A stretch of DNA of 48,262 bases from Caulobacter sp. Lineage in GTDB: Bacteria; Pseudomonadota; Alphaproteobacteria; Caulobacterales; Caulobacteraceae. Every line of letters starts with the position of its first letter. The first letter of the stretch is position 1. The notes beneath the pieces are model-generated. The model was given only the letters and a program-made list of their open reading frames with translations, searched no databases and was not told where the DNA came from. The position numbers were made by a program, and so were the translations under genes. The stretch covers positions 1 to 48,262 of the forward strand of contig JAUSMJ010000038.1 in assembly GCA_030645575.1 (NCBI GenBank), written 5' to 3'. This document shows positions 40,190-48,124 of the stretch, piece by piece.

Positions 40190-41632
40190 ATGGCGCTGAC
40201 CCCATCACCGGCGAGCCTCGCCGACCCGGAGCCCGGCCTCGTTAGGCCCGGCCGTCCGGCGACGCAAGGGTGGGACGCCCTCTGGCCAGCGGGGGTGCCG
40301 CGCCGCGGCCGCCTGCGGGTCCGGGCGCTGGTGAACCTGCGCTGGGTGGCGGTGGCCGGCCAGACGCTGACCGTCCTGACCGTGGCCTACGGGCTCAATC
40401 TGCCGACCCCGGTGGCCGCCTGTTTCGCCATGATCGCGCTGTCGGCCTGGCTCAATGTGCTGGTCACCCTGGCCACCTCGGGCCAGCGCCTGGCCACCGA
40501 CAACGAGGCCGCCGCGCACATCGCCTTCGATGTCCTGCAGCTGTCCGGCCTGCTCTATCTCACGGGCGGAATCATCAACCCGTTCTCGCTGCTGCTGATC
40601 GCCCCGGCGACGCTGGCGGCCGCCACCCTGCCGTTGCGCCAGACAATGCTGATCGCGGTTCTGGCCATCGCCGCCTGCGCGTTCCTGGCCATCGTCGCCA
40701 TGCCCCTGCCCGCGCCGCGCGCGGACACCTTTGATCCGCCGACCCTGAACCGGATCGGAGCCGTCCTGGCCAGGGTCCTGGGCATCTCCTTCACCGCCGC
40801 CTACGCCTGGTACGCGGCCCAGGAGGCGGCCAGGATGGAACTGGCGCTGGACACCGCCCACACCGTGCTGGCCCGCGAGCAGCGGCTCTCGGCGCTCGGC
40901 GCCCTGGCGGCGGCGGCGGCGCATGAGCTGGGCACGCCCCTGGCGACCATCTCGATCGTCGCCAAGGAGATGCTGTCGATCACCCCCGAGGGCCCGCTCA
41001 AGGAAGACGCCGAACTGCTCATCGCCCAGGCCGAACGCTGTCGCGACATCCTGCGACGGCTGACCAGAACGCCCGAGACGGCCGACGCGGTGCACGAGCG
41101 AATGACGCTGCTGCAGGTGGTCCAGGAGTCCATCGCCCCGCACGCCCGGCGCCCGGACGTGCGCGTCGAGGCCGTCGTCTCCGGACCGCACGGCGAATCG
41201 CCGCCCGAAATCTGGCGGCTGGCCGAGGTGCTTCACGCCCTGACCGCCTTCGTCGAAAACGCCGTGGACTTCGCCAGGTCGGAGATCCTGGTCACCGCCC
41301 GGTTCGATCCGCGCCATATCGTCATCGAGGTGCGCGACGACGGGCCGGGGTTCGCGCCGGAGATTCTGCTCAAGCTCGGCGAGCCTTACGTGACCAGCCG
41401 GCCCGGGGCGGAGTCCATGCGCAGCGGCCATGTGGGCATGGGGCTGGGCTTCTTCATCGCCAAGACCCTGCTCGAGCGCACCGGCGCGACCGTCGATTTC
41501 CGCAATGGCCGGCAGGGCGGCGCGGTGATCACCGCGCGCTGGCGGCGGGAGGCGATCGAGGCCCCGGCGGAGCCCGATCCGTTCTCTGATCAATCGGGGC
41601 TTGATGACCCCCGCCCTGCTGCGACAGAATGA
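40190..41632 (+). CDS. regB: Redox sensor histidine kinase RegB/PrrB/ActS
   Basis: This 480-residue membrane kinase has about six hydrophobic spans in residues 45-220, ending before the kinase core. The quinone-site motif GGIINPF is at residues 126-132. The H-box is AAAAHELGTPLATISIV with His245. The redox-active Cys is in QAERCRDILRRL (Cys284), spaced as in Rhodobacter RegB (His225, Cys265, by family knowledge). ATP-binding boxes are AFVENAVDFA, VRDDGPGF and GMGLGFFIAKTLLER. It controls respiration and redox genes through RegA, the next gene, 46 bases away. ATG 40190. Confidence 0.95.
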   Translation: MALTPSPASLADPEPGLVRPGRPATQGWDALWPAGVPRRGRLRVRALVNLRWVAVAGQTLTVLTVAYGLNLPTPVAACFAMIALSAWLNVLVTLATSGQRLATDNEAAAHIAFDVLQLSGLLYLTGGIINPFSLLLIAPATLAAATLPLRQTMLIAVLAIAACAFLAIVAMPLPAPRADTFDPPTLNRIGAVLARVLGISFTAAYAWYAAQEAARMELALDTAHTVLAREQRLSALGALAAAAAHELGTPLATISIVAKEMLSITPEGPLKEDAELLIAQAERCRDILRRLTRTPETADAVHERMTLLQVVQESIAPHARRPDVRVEAVVSGPHGESPPEIWRLAEVLHALTAFVENAVDFARSEILVTARFDPRHIVIEVRDDGPGFAPEILLKLGEPYVTSRPGAESMRSGHVGMGLGFFIAKTLLERTGATVDFRNGRQGGAVITARWRREAIEAPAEPDPFSDQSGLDDPRPAATE

Positions 41633-41678
41633 CGCGAATTTTACAACCGTCACGTGAACGGCGAACCAGGGTGAAGCG

Positions 41679-42236
41679 GTGACCGATCTGACAACCCTCA
41701 TCGCCGGCCTGGAGGACCGCAGTCTTCTGGTGCTGGACGACGACATGGCGCTCCGCACCCGCCTTGGCCGCGCGCTGGAACAGCGCGGTTTCCAGGTGCG
41801 GGTGGCCGGCGGCGTGGCCGAGGCGCTCGAAGCGGTCAGGGCCTCGCCGCCCGCGTTCGCGGTGCTGGACATGCGGCTGGACGACGGCACGGGGCTGAAG
41901 GTGGTGCAGGCGATCCGCGACGCTCGCCCCGAGTCCCGCGTGGTCATGCTGACCGGCTACGGCAACATCGCCACCGCCGTCGCGGCGGTGAAGGCGGGCG
42001 CGGTCGACTATCTGGCCAAGCCGGCGGACGCCGACGACGTGGTCCGGGCCCTGCTCGCGGCCGGCGACATGCTGGCCGCGCCGCCCGAGAATCCGATGAG
42101 CGCCGACCGGGTGCGCTGGGAGCACATCCAGCGGGTCTATGAACTGTGCGGGCACAATGTCTCGGAGACGGCCCGCCGCCTGTCGATGCACCGCCGCACG
42201 CTGCAACGCATCCTGGCCAAGCGGGCGCCGCGGTGA
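41679..42236 (+). CDS. regA: Response regulator RegA/PrrA/ActR
   Basis: This 185-residue regulator has the receiver with SLLVLDDDMALRTRLGRAL, phospho-Asp in FAVLDMRLDDGTGLKV, Thr in VVMLTGYGNIATAVAAVKAGA and Lys in YLAKPADADDV. The Fis-type helix-turn-helix is the almost invariant block RVRWEHIQRVYELC and VSETARRLSMHRRTLQRIL. It activates or represses redox-regulated genes after phosphorylation by RegB. The start is GTG 41679. A PalB element begins 5 bases after the stop and separates it from convergent mmcB. Confidence 0.97.
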   Translation: MTDLTTLIAGLEDRSLLVLDDDMALRTRLGRALEQRGFQVRVAGGVAEALEAVRASPPAFAVLDMRLDDGTGLKVVQAIRDARPESRVVMLTGYGNIATAVAAVKAGAVDYLAKPADADDVVRALLAAGDMLAAPPENPMSADRVRWEHIQRVYELCGHNVSETARRLSMHRRTLQRILAKRAPR

Positions 42237-42241
42237 GGGTC

Positions 42242-42319
42242 GGGGACATGCACTTCAGTGCGTGTCCCCATCAGCTTGAAGGCGGCAGGGGACACGTACC
42301 GAAAACGGTACATGTCCCC
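42242..42319. repeat. PalB double-hairpin element, copy 3
   Basis: Hairpins ggggacatgcacttcagtgc.. (42242-42269) and ggggacacgtaccgaaaacg.. (42288-42319) are separated by 18 bases. It is 78 bases long in an 85-base convergent gap, the same sizes as copy 1 but in reverse orientation. Confidence 0.9.
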
Positions 42320-42321
42320 GC

Positions 42322-42753
42322 TCACCCCCGAAACGCCGCCAGCCTGGCGAACGCCAGGGTCAGGGCCTTGCGGCGGGCCGCGACCAGCGGCGTCCAGCCC
42401 GGCTCCCGCACGACCGCGCCGCCGAAGCCGTCGGCGACGATCAGGCCGGGCTCGGGCGGGATGAGATCGACCGGAAACCCCGGCGAGACGGCGAAGAAGA
42501 ACGCGTCGCAGTAAGGGGCGTACTCCGCCCATTTGCGGTCGGTCAGATAATCCTCGGGGCTCGACTTGACCTCGACGATGACGATCTCGCCCTTGGGCCC
42601 CAGGGCCATCAGGTCCGCCCGCCGGCCGTTGGGCAGGCCGACCTCCGCCAGCGGCGCGAAGGCCATCTCGCCAAGCAGCCGCGCCGCGCCGCGCGTCACC
42701 GCGACGGTGGTTTCGGGTCGGGAGACCGTGATGAAGGTAAGCGCGACGTCCAC
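42322..42753 (-). CDS. mmcB: MmcB family DNA repair protein
   Basis: This 143-residue protein has a restriction-endonuclease-like core: RADLMALGPKG then IVIVEVKSSPEDYLTDRKW (D...ExK), followed by YCDAFFFAVSPGFP and GLIVADGFGGAVVREP. This matches the MmcB family implicated in mitomycin-C and SOS-type DNA damage survival in Caulobacter. The start is GTG 42753 and could be a little downstream. It may be a nuclease acting on damaged DNA, which is inferred from the fold. No LexA box (GTTC-N7-GTTC) was found right upstream. Confidence 0.87.
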   Translation of the reverse strand: MDVALTFITVSRPETTVAVTRGAARLLGEMAFAPLAEVGLPNGRRADLMALGPKGEIVIVEVKSSPEDYLTDRKWAEYAPYCDAFFFAVSPGFPVDLIPPEPGLIVADGFGGAVVREPGWTPLVAARRKALTLAFARLAAFRG

Positions 42754-42784
42754 GCCCGTATTGATGTTCCGCTTTCGTTCGGTG

Positions 42785-43309
42785 TCAACCCACCCGCTGC
42801 GCCGGGAACTCCAGGCGCTGGCGATAGCCGAGCGCGCGGATGCGGGCGATGACCCGGGCCCTGGCCGCCGGGTCCATTTTCGCCGTGCGCGACATCAGCC
42901 AGACGTAGTTGCCGCCCGGGGTGGCCATGATCGCCCAGGCATGGTCCGGCGCGCTGTCGAGCACCCAGTATTCCTGTTTCCGCAGGCCGCCGAAAAAGCT
43001 CAGCTCGAACTTGGCGGCGCGGGCCCCGGGCAGGATGCGGCCGGTGGTCGAGAAGGTCTTCACCGGTCCCGAGGCCGAGCCCCGGTGGCAGATCTGGCGG
43101 ACCCTGAAAGCCGCGCCGCCCATGCTGACGAACTGGCTGTAGGGCGCCTGGCAGTCGCGCTGTCCGGCGTTGGGGATGCGGGCGATCTCGTACCAGCGGC
43201 CGGAATAGAAGCTGGTCGAGACGGGGCGGGTCGGCTGCGGGGCGGAGGCCCAGGCGGCGCCGGCGATCGCCAAGCCCGCCGCCAGGACGAAGAGGGGCGT
43301 GCGTGTCAT
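42785..43309 (-). CDS. Lipocalin (Blc-like), exported
   Basis: This 174-residue protein has a signal peptide MTRTPLFVLAAGLAIAGAAWASA cleaved near AWA-SA; there is no lipobox Cys, so it is periplasmic instead of a lipoprotein as in E. coli Blc. The lipocalin signature is FYSGRWYEIARIPN. Later blocks are AKFELSFFGGLRKQEYWVL and YVWLMSRT. Three cysteines (in RDCQAP, QICHRG and none nearby the end) may form a disulfide. The role is likely binding of a lipid or hydrophobic ligand. Confidence 0.9.
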   Translation of the reverse strand: MTRTPLFVLAAGLAIAGAAWASAPQPTRPVSTSFYSGRWYEIARIPNAGQRDCQAPYSQFVSMGGAAFRVRQICHRGSASGPVKTFSTTGRILPGARAAKFELSFFGGLRKQEYWVLDSAPDHAWAIMATPGGNYVWLMSRTAKMDPAARARVIARIRALGYRQRLEFPAQRVG

Positions 43310-43372
43310 CGGGTCCAGTCTAACGCCCTGGACGGAAAAATGGATTCCGTACGGCCGGTGATCTGAAACGCA

Positions 43373-43403
43373 GAACGCCCCGCCGGGTTGCGGCGGGGCG
43401 TTC
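43373..43403 (-). terminator. Terminator-like hairpin after the di-iron gene
   Basis: A perfect 12-bp stem, gaacgccccgcc with ggcggggcgttc around a 7-base loop, lies 24 bases past the stop of the minus-strand ferritin-like gene. On that strand it is followed by TGCGTTT, a weak T tract. Confidence 0.7.
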
Positions 43404-43426
43404 CGTATCCGGAGTGAACCGGACGG

Positions 43427-44554
43427 CTATTCGGCGGCGATGCTGACCGGCTTGTGCTCGCGGTCCTTGAAGTTGATCGCCTGCAGGTAACGGATGCCGT
43501 CCTCGGCGATGTCGTCGCCGACCATCCGGTCGCCCTCGCCCTTGAGTTCGTCGAGATCGACGTACATGGCGTAGAAGGCGCGCGTGCGGTCGGTGATGAT
43601 GCCGGCGTTGAGCAGCGTCTTGACCAGCACGCGGAAGATGTTGGTCTGCTCCTTCATGCCTTCGCGCCGCTGCTCGTCGGTCATGATCTGGGCGAACTCG
43701 GCGATGACCTTGTCGGGGTCGAGGCCGAAGCTCTCATAGAGATCGCGCTGCTGGTTGGGGCCGACCAGGTTGAACAGCACCGCCTGGAAACAGTGGGCCG
43801 CCCAGTCCTCGATGACCGCGTGCTCCTCGGGGTCGAGCTTGGGGATCGTGCGATCGGCCCAGATCTTGCCGAACTTGTGGTGGAAGGCCTCGTCGGTCAT
43901 GACCAGCTGCATCAGCTTCTTGCCGAGCGGGTCGTTGAGCTTGTTGTAGAAGGTGGCGAAGGCGCCCATGGCCAGGCCCTCGACCAGCATCTGCATGCCG
44001 ATGATCTTCTTGTAGACCTCCGGCGCGCCGATGATCTCGACCAGCAGGGCCTTCAGGGTCGGGCCGCATTCCACCGGACGGCCCCAGCGGGCCTTGACGT
44101 ATTTGGCGAAGGCCGTGACGTGGCGGGCTTCCTCGCGGGTCTGGTTGGCCGCGTATTCCTGAGCGCCCTGGTCCTTGAGCACGTGGCAGAGGCTGGCCGA
44201 CAGGTTCAGCGCGCCCTGCTCGCCATGCAGGATCGAGGAAAAGCTGCGCAGCGTGGACTCGTTGATGAAGCGGATGCGCTCCAGCGGGTCCGACAGGTGG
44301 TTGGACACGTAGTCGGTCTGCAGCGACACGACCATGTCCTCGGGAACCAGCGGCTGGTTGACCATGTCGAACGGCTCGTCGAAGTCGATGTAGTCCTTGT
44401 CCAGCGGATCCCAGAAGTGATCGTGGGTCGCCGAGATGATCTTGTCGAAGGCCGTGGAGCGGTTGTTGTAGCGGTCGAGTTCGAGCATCGACTCGAAGTC
44501 GTCCGGCGCCACCGCGTCGTACATGGCGTCCTTGGTGATGTTCTTGTCGCTCAT
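43427..44554 (-). CDS. Ferritin-like di-iron protein, AurF / ribonucleotide-reductase R2-like fold
   Basis: This 375-residue protein has two metal-ligand helix pairs: HGEQGALNLS with NQTREEARHVTAFAKYV, and LVEGLAMGAFATFYN with MTDEAFHHKFGKIW (ExxH-type sites). It starts MSDKNITKDAMYDA and is long for simple ferritins. The pattern suggests an oxygenase or oxidase rather than iron storage; substrate unknown. A class I R2 would need a radical Tyr and an R1 partner, neither evident. A TetR-like dyad lies 60-74 bases upstream of the start. It is a single gene with its own terminator and promoter. Confidence 0.8.
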   Translation of the reverse strand: MSDKNITKDAMYDAVAPDDFESMLELDRYNNRSTAFDKIISATHDHFWDPLDKDYIDFDEPFDMVNQPLVPEDMVVSLQTDYVSNHLSDPLERIRFINESTLRSFSSILHGEQGALNLSASLCHVLKDQGAQEYAANQTREEARHVTAFAKYVKARWGRPVECGPTLKALLVEIIGAPEVYKKIIGMQMLVEGLAMGAFATFYNKLNDPLGKKLMQLVMTDEAFHHKFGKIWADRTIPKLDPEEHAVIEDWAAHCFQAVLFNLVGPNQQRDLYESFGLDPDKVIAEFAQIMTDEQRREGMKEQTNIFRVLVKTLLNAGIITDRTRAFYAMYVDLDELKGEGDRMVGDDIAEDGIRYLQAINFKDREHKPVSIAAE

Positions 44555-44613
44555 CGCAACGGTCCTCCGGCCAGTCGGGAATACGGGCCCGTTGCAGCCG
44601 GACCTCGCGTAAT

Positions 44614-44628
44614 GTGAACACTGTCCAC
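44614..44628. promoter_or_regulatory. TetR-type dyad upstream of the di-iron gene
   Basis: GTGAACA-C-TGTCCAC is a 15-base near-perfect dyad (6 of 7 pairs) with a single centre base, typical in form of TetR operators. It lies about 60-74 bases before the gene start, where a promoter would be expected. A TTGACC sequence lies upstream (minus strand, near 44646). No TetR gene is adjacent. Confidence 0.4.
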
Positions 44629-44652
44629 TTGTTGCGAACGCGGGTCAATTGA

Positions 44653-44674
44653 AAAGTGACGGGGGCGTCACTTT
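44653..44674 (-). terminator. Hairpin between the SWIM and di-iron genes
   Basis: AAAGTGACG and CGTCACTTT pair perfectly around GGGG. On the minus strand the stem is followed by TCAATTG after a TTTT tract, so it can end the metallopeptidase-SWIM transcript. It could also be an operator. Confidence 0.6.
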
Positions 44675-44762
44675 CTAACGGGACGTTAACGGTGGCGGGG
44701 CGGAAGGGGCCAGGGGCTAGATGAGCCTCCTAATCCCCAGCCCCGAATTCCTGGCCCCCTCT

Positions 44763-45194
44763 TCACCCGACCGGCTCGCCCTCGAGCTCGCGCAGCAGGG
44801 CCGGATCGCGGCGGGCCCGATCGACCAGCAATGGCGCGTCGTCGCGGCCTTCCATGTCGAGCAGATCGGTCAGGCGGGACAGGCGACCGGCCGCCGCCTC
44901 GAGCTCGGCGTCGTCAGCATCGAGCACCGTGAACACCGTGGCCACCACATGTTTGCAGCGCAGGCCGCCGTCCTGGAAGTCGGGGCAGGTGCAGCGGGCG
45001 TCGGACGCGTCCCGGGCCGCCGCCTCGACCACATAGGTGATGTCCCGCTCGCCCTTCACATGGGCCAGCACGCCGGTGGGGGAGACCTCGACCAGATCGA
45101 CCCAGCCCTTGGCGGCATAGGCCTCGCCCCGCATGACACGGGCCTCTGGCATGTCCCGGCGGACGGCCTCGTAGTCGAAATCGGGCGCGATCAT
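44763..45194 (-). CDS. SWIM zinc-finger protein
   Basis: This 143-residue protein starts MIAPDFDYEAVRRDMPEAR with GGGAGAGG immediately upstream. The zinc motif is CTCPDFQDGGLRCKHVVA (CxC-xn-CxH), which defines SWIM domains that bind DNA or proteins. Before it are YVVEAAARDASDARC-type strands and MRGEAYAAKGWV. An alternative ATG at 45221 overlaps the metallopeptidase stop as ATGA but has a poorer ribosome site. It is co-transcribed with the metallopeptidase. Its function is unknown; SWIM proteins occur with helicases and recombination factors. Confidence 0.85.
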   Translation of the reverse strand: MIAPDFDYEAVRRDMPEARVMRGEAYAAKGWVDLVEVSPTGVLAHVKGERDITYVVEAAARDASDARCTCPDFQDGGLRCKHVVATVFTVLDADDAELEAAAGRLSRLTDLLDMEGRDDAPLLVDRARRDPALLRELEGEPVG

Positions 45195-45217
45195 GGGCCT
45201 CTCCCTAGCCGATTCGT

Positions 45218-45622
45218 TCATGCTTTGTCTTCGATGGCCTCGATGGCGCCGTCCGACAGGCCGAAATGATGGCCGATCTCGTGCACCAGCACATGGGTGA
45301 CCAGTTCGGCCAGGGTGACGTCGCCGCGCTCGGCCCATTCGTCGAGGATCGGGCGGCGGTACAGGAACACCATCGACGGCTGGGGCAGGGGATCGAGCAC
45401 CGAGCGCCGCGACAGATCGACGCCGTGATAGAGACCGGTCAGTTCGAAGGCGTCCTCGATGCCCAGGTCGCGCAACACGTCCTCCTCGGCGAAGTCGGTG
45501 ACGCGGATCACCGTCTCGCCGGCCATCTCGCGGATCGGGCCGGGCAGGGCGTCGAAGGCGATGCGGGCGATCACCGCGAAATCGTCGAGCGAGGGCGCGG
45601 CGGCGTGAGGGGGAAAGGCCAT
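45218..45622 (-). CDS. Zincin-type metallopeptidase family protein
   Basis: This 134-residue protein has the zinc motif VTHVLVHEIGHHFGLSD (HExxHxxGLSD, minimal zincin form). Other family blocks are FDALPGPIREMAGETVIRV, GLYHGVDLSRRSV and MVFLYRRPILDEWA. It is a known short conserved family in alphaproteobacteria with no assigned substrate. It has no signal peptide and is probably cytoplasmic. It is divergent from divL with 94 bases between the start codons and lies 23 bases ahead of the SWIM gene. Confidence 0.9.
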   Translation of the reverse strand: MAFPPHAAAPSLDDFAVIARIAFDALPGPIREMAGETVIRVTDFAEEDVLRDLGIEDAFELTGLYHGVDLSRRSVLDPLPQPSMVFLYRRPILDEWAERGDVTLAELVTHVLVHEIGHHFGLSDGAIEAIEDKA

Positions 45623-45716
45623 CCTCCGAACATGGAGCAGGCGGGCGTGCTTCGCCAGTCGCGGCGCGACGCCGCCTCGCCTATCTTGTCCCAGCCATGA
45701 TTCGGGCGGGCCTTGC

Positions 45717-48038
45717 ATGACGCAGATGGAATTGATTGTCGCCGCCACGGCCGGCTCCGTCAGCCTCGCCATCTGCGCGGTGCTGTGGACGCTGGCGCAG
45801 CGGCGGGCGATGGACCGCCGGGTGCGCGGGATGCAGGATCGGCTGGAGGCGGTCGAGAGCCGCGCCGCCGCCGCCCAGGCCTCCGCCGAGGCCTTCGACA
45901 GCAGCCTTCTGGTGATCGACGATGGCCGCGCCCTGCTGGCCTCGGGCGAGGAGAACCTCGAGGCCTGCGCCGCCGCCTTCGCCCTGCCGGTCGCCGACCC
46001 CCAGGCCGTGGTCAACGCCATCATGCGCTCGGACCCGGACCACGCCGCCCGGCTGCGGGCGCTGTTCGAACGGGGCGAACCCTGCGCCTTCGAGGCCCGT
46101 GGGTCGAAGGGCGTGGTGTCGGTCGAGGGCCGCGCCGCCGGCGCCCTGGCCTGGCTGCGCCTGACCGCGGCGGCCAACGAGGAGTCGGCCCTGCCCAGCG
46201 CCGCGCGGCTGGCCGCCTTCCTCGACGCCCGGCCCGAGCCGGCCTGGATCGCCGGGGCGGACGGCGCGGTGCAGTGGGCCAACAAGGCCTGGCTGGCGGC
46301 GGTCAGCGCGCGCGACGCGGGCGACGCGGCCAGTCTGCGCCTGTCGCTCGACAAGGGCGCCGACGCCCTGGCCAGCGAAGCCGCCAATCTGGGCGAGCGG
46401 CGCGAGACCACCCGCTGGATCTCGTTCGGCGGCCGCCGCCGCGCGCTGAAGTTCACCGCCGAGCCGCTGGAAGGCGGCGGGGTGGCGGTCTGGACCACCG
46501 ACGCGACCCAGGCCGAGGAGATCCAGGACGCGCTCAAGCGGCATGTCGCGGCCCATGACGAGACGCTGAACCATATCGCCGAGGCGGTGGCCATCTTCGG
46601 CCCGACCCGCCGGCTGTCGTTCCACAACACCGCCTTCGCCGAGCTCTGGGGCCTGGAGACGGCCTGGCTGGCCGAGCGGCCGACCCATGGCGAGATCCTC
46701 GACCGGCTGCGTCAGCGCCAGCGCCTGCCCGAGACGCCCGACTACGCCCGGTGGAAGGCGGCCGAACTGGCCCGCTACGAGACCCTCGGACCGCAGCCGG
46801 ACGACCGCTGGACCCTGCCGGACGGCCGCACCCTGCGCCTGATCCGCCAGCCCCATCCGATGGGCGGGCTGCTGCTGCTGTTTTCCGACATCACTGGCGA
46901 GGTGCGGCTGCGGGCCCAGTACAACGCCCTGATCCAGGTGCAGCAGGCGACCCTCGACAAGCTCAGCGACGCGGTCGTGGTGTTCGGCTCCAACGGCCGG
47001 CTGCGGCTGCACAACGAGGCGTTCGCCCGGTTCTGGAACATCGCCGAGGACGATCTGGCCGAGGGCGTCGATTTCGAGCGGGTGGTCGAGCTGTGCGTGC
47101 CCCGGCTGCACGACATGGCCTTCTGGGGCGAACTCAAGGGCCGGGTCGGCGATCCCGACCCGGAAGCCCGCGCCCCGACCTCGGGAGAGACGCGCAACTC
47201 GCTGGGCCGCATCGTTTCCTGGCAGACCCGGCCGCTGCCGGACGGCGCGACCCTGATCGCCTTCGACGACATCACCGACGCCCGCCAGCTGGAGGGCGCC
47301 CTGGCCGACAAGGAAGCCGCGCTCGACAGCGCCGAGCGGCTCAAGCGCGAGTTCGTCGGCAACGTGTCCTACGAGCTGCGCACGCCGCTGACGACGATCA
47401 TCGGCTATTCCGAGCTGCTCGACCGGATGGGCGAGGCGATCCCCGAACGCGGGCGGTCGCACCTGTCGGCCGTGCGCCAGGCGGCCGTTCAGCTGGGCCG
47501 GTCGATCGACGACGTGCTCGACATCGCGGCCATCGACGCCGAGGAGATGGCGCTCGACATGGGCGACGTGCGGGTCGGCGCGCTGCTGCGGGAGACCGCC
47601 GACCGCTGGACGCCGATGGCCGAGGCGGCGAAGGTTTCACTGGTCATGGATGTCGGCGAGGACGACATCGGCCTGATCCGCGGCGACAGCAAGCGGCTGA
47701 TCCAGACCCTCGATCACCTGGTGGAAAACGCCCTGCGCCAGACGCCGCAGGGCGGGACGGTGACCCTGTCGGCGGTGCGGGCGGCGGGCGAGGTGCGGCT
47801 GGCGGTGTCGGACACCGGCCGCGGCGTGCCGTTCCATGTCCAGGCCCACATCTTCGACCGCTTCGTCGGTCGCGACCGCGGCGGCCCGGGCCTGGGCCTG
47901 GCCCTGGTCAAGGCGCTGGTCGAGCTGCATGGCGGCTGGGTGGAGCTGGAAAGCGAACCTGGAAACGGCTCGACCTTCACCTGCCACCTGCCCGAGGCCG
48001 CGCAGGTGGAGACGGGGCAGAAGGAGCTGGGGTTTTAG
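45717..48038 (+). CDS. divL: DivL-type cell-cycle kinase homologue with tyrosine in the H-box
   Basis: This 773-residue membrane-anchored protein has a span at about residues 5-24, PAS-like domains near 281-390 (LNHIAEAVAIFGPTRRLSFHN) and 413-520 (LDKLSDAVVVFGSNGRLRLHN). The dimerisation helix has FVGNVSYELRTPLTTIIGYSELL, where Tyr552 replaces the phospho-His. The ATPase domain keeps its boxes: LDHLVENALRQTP, VSDTGRGVP and GPGLGLALVKAL. This Tyr is the diagnostic trait of Caulobacter DivL (Tyr550 there), which binds DivK and steers CckA-CtrA signalling at the cell pole. Length agrees with that protein. A PalC repeat begins at the stop codon. Confidence 0.93.
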   Translation: MTQMELIVAATAGSVSLAICAVLWTLAQRRAMDRRVRGMQDRLEAVESRAAAAQASAEAFDSSLLVIDDGRALLASGEENLEACAAAFALPVADPQAVVNAIMRSDPDHAARLRALFERGEPCAFEARGSKGVVSVEGRAAGALAWLRLTAAANEESALPSAARLAAFLDARPEPAWIAGADGAVQWANKAWLAAVSARDAGDAASLRLSLDKGADALASEAANLGERRETTRWISFGGRRRALKFTAEPLEGGGVAVWTTDATQAEEIQDALKRHVAAHDETLNHIAEAVAIFGPTRRLSFHNTAFAELWGLETAWLAERPTHGEILDRLRQRQRLPETPDYARWKAAELARYETLGPQPDDRWTLPDGRTLRLIRQPHPMGGLLLLFSDITGEVRLRAQYNALIQVQQATLDKLSDAVVVFGSNGRLRLHNEAFARFWNIAEDDLAEGVDFERVVELCVPRLHDMAFWGELKGRVGDPDPEARAPTSGETRNSLGRIVSWQTRPLPDGATLIAFDDITDARQLEGALADKEAALDSAERLKREFVGNVSYELRTPLTTIIGYSELLDRMGEAIPERGRSHLSAVRQAAVQLGRSIDDVLDIAAIDAEEMALDMGDVRVGALLRETADRWTPMAEAAKVSLVMDVGEDDIGLIRGDSKRLIQTLDHLVENALRQTPQGGTVTLSAVRAAGEVRLAVSDTGRGVPFHVQAHIFDRFVGRDRGGPGLGLALVKALVELHGGWVELESEPGNGSTFTCHLPEAAQVETGQKELGF

Positions 48039-48124
48039 GGAGCAGCCTTTCCTGTCCCTTGGGACTGGACAGGCTGCCCCGCGGCGCAGATCGAGACAGG
48101 ACAAGCAGTCTCAAGGGACAGCTA
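48038..48124. repeat. PalC element, cut by an insertion sequence
   Basis: The element matches the intact copy after grpE from its left arm (cctttcctgtcccttgggac) through to gggacagcta. The rest of the right arm (gtcctgtcccc in the intact copy) is replaced by insertion-sequence DNA from 48125. It begins within the divL stop. Confidence 0.88.
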
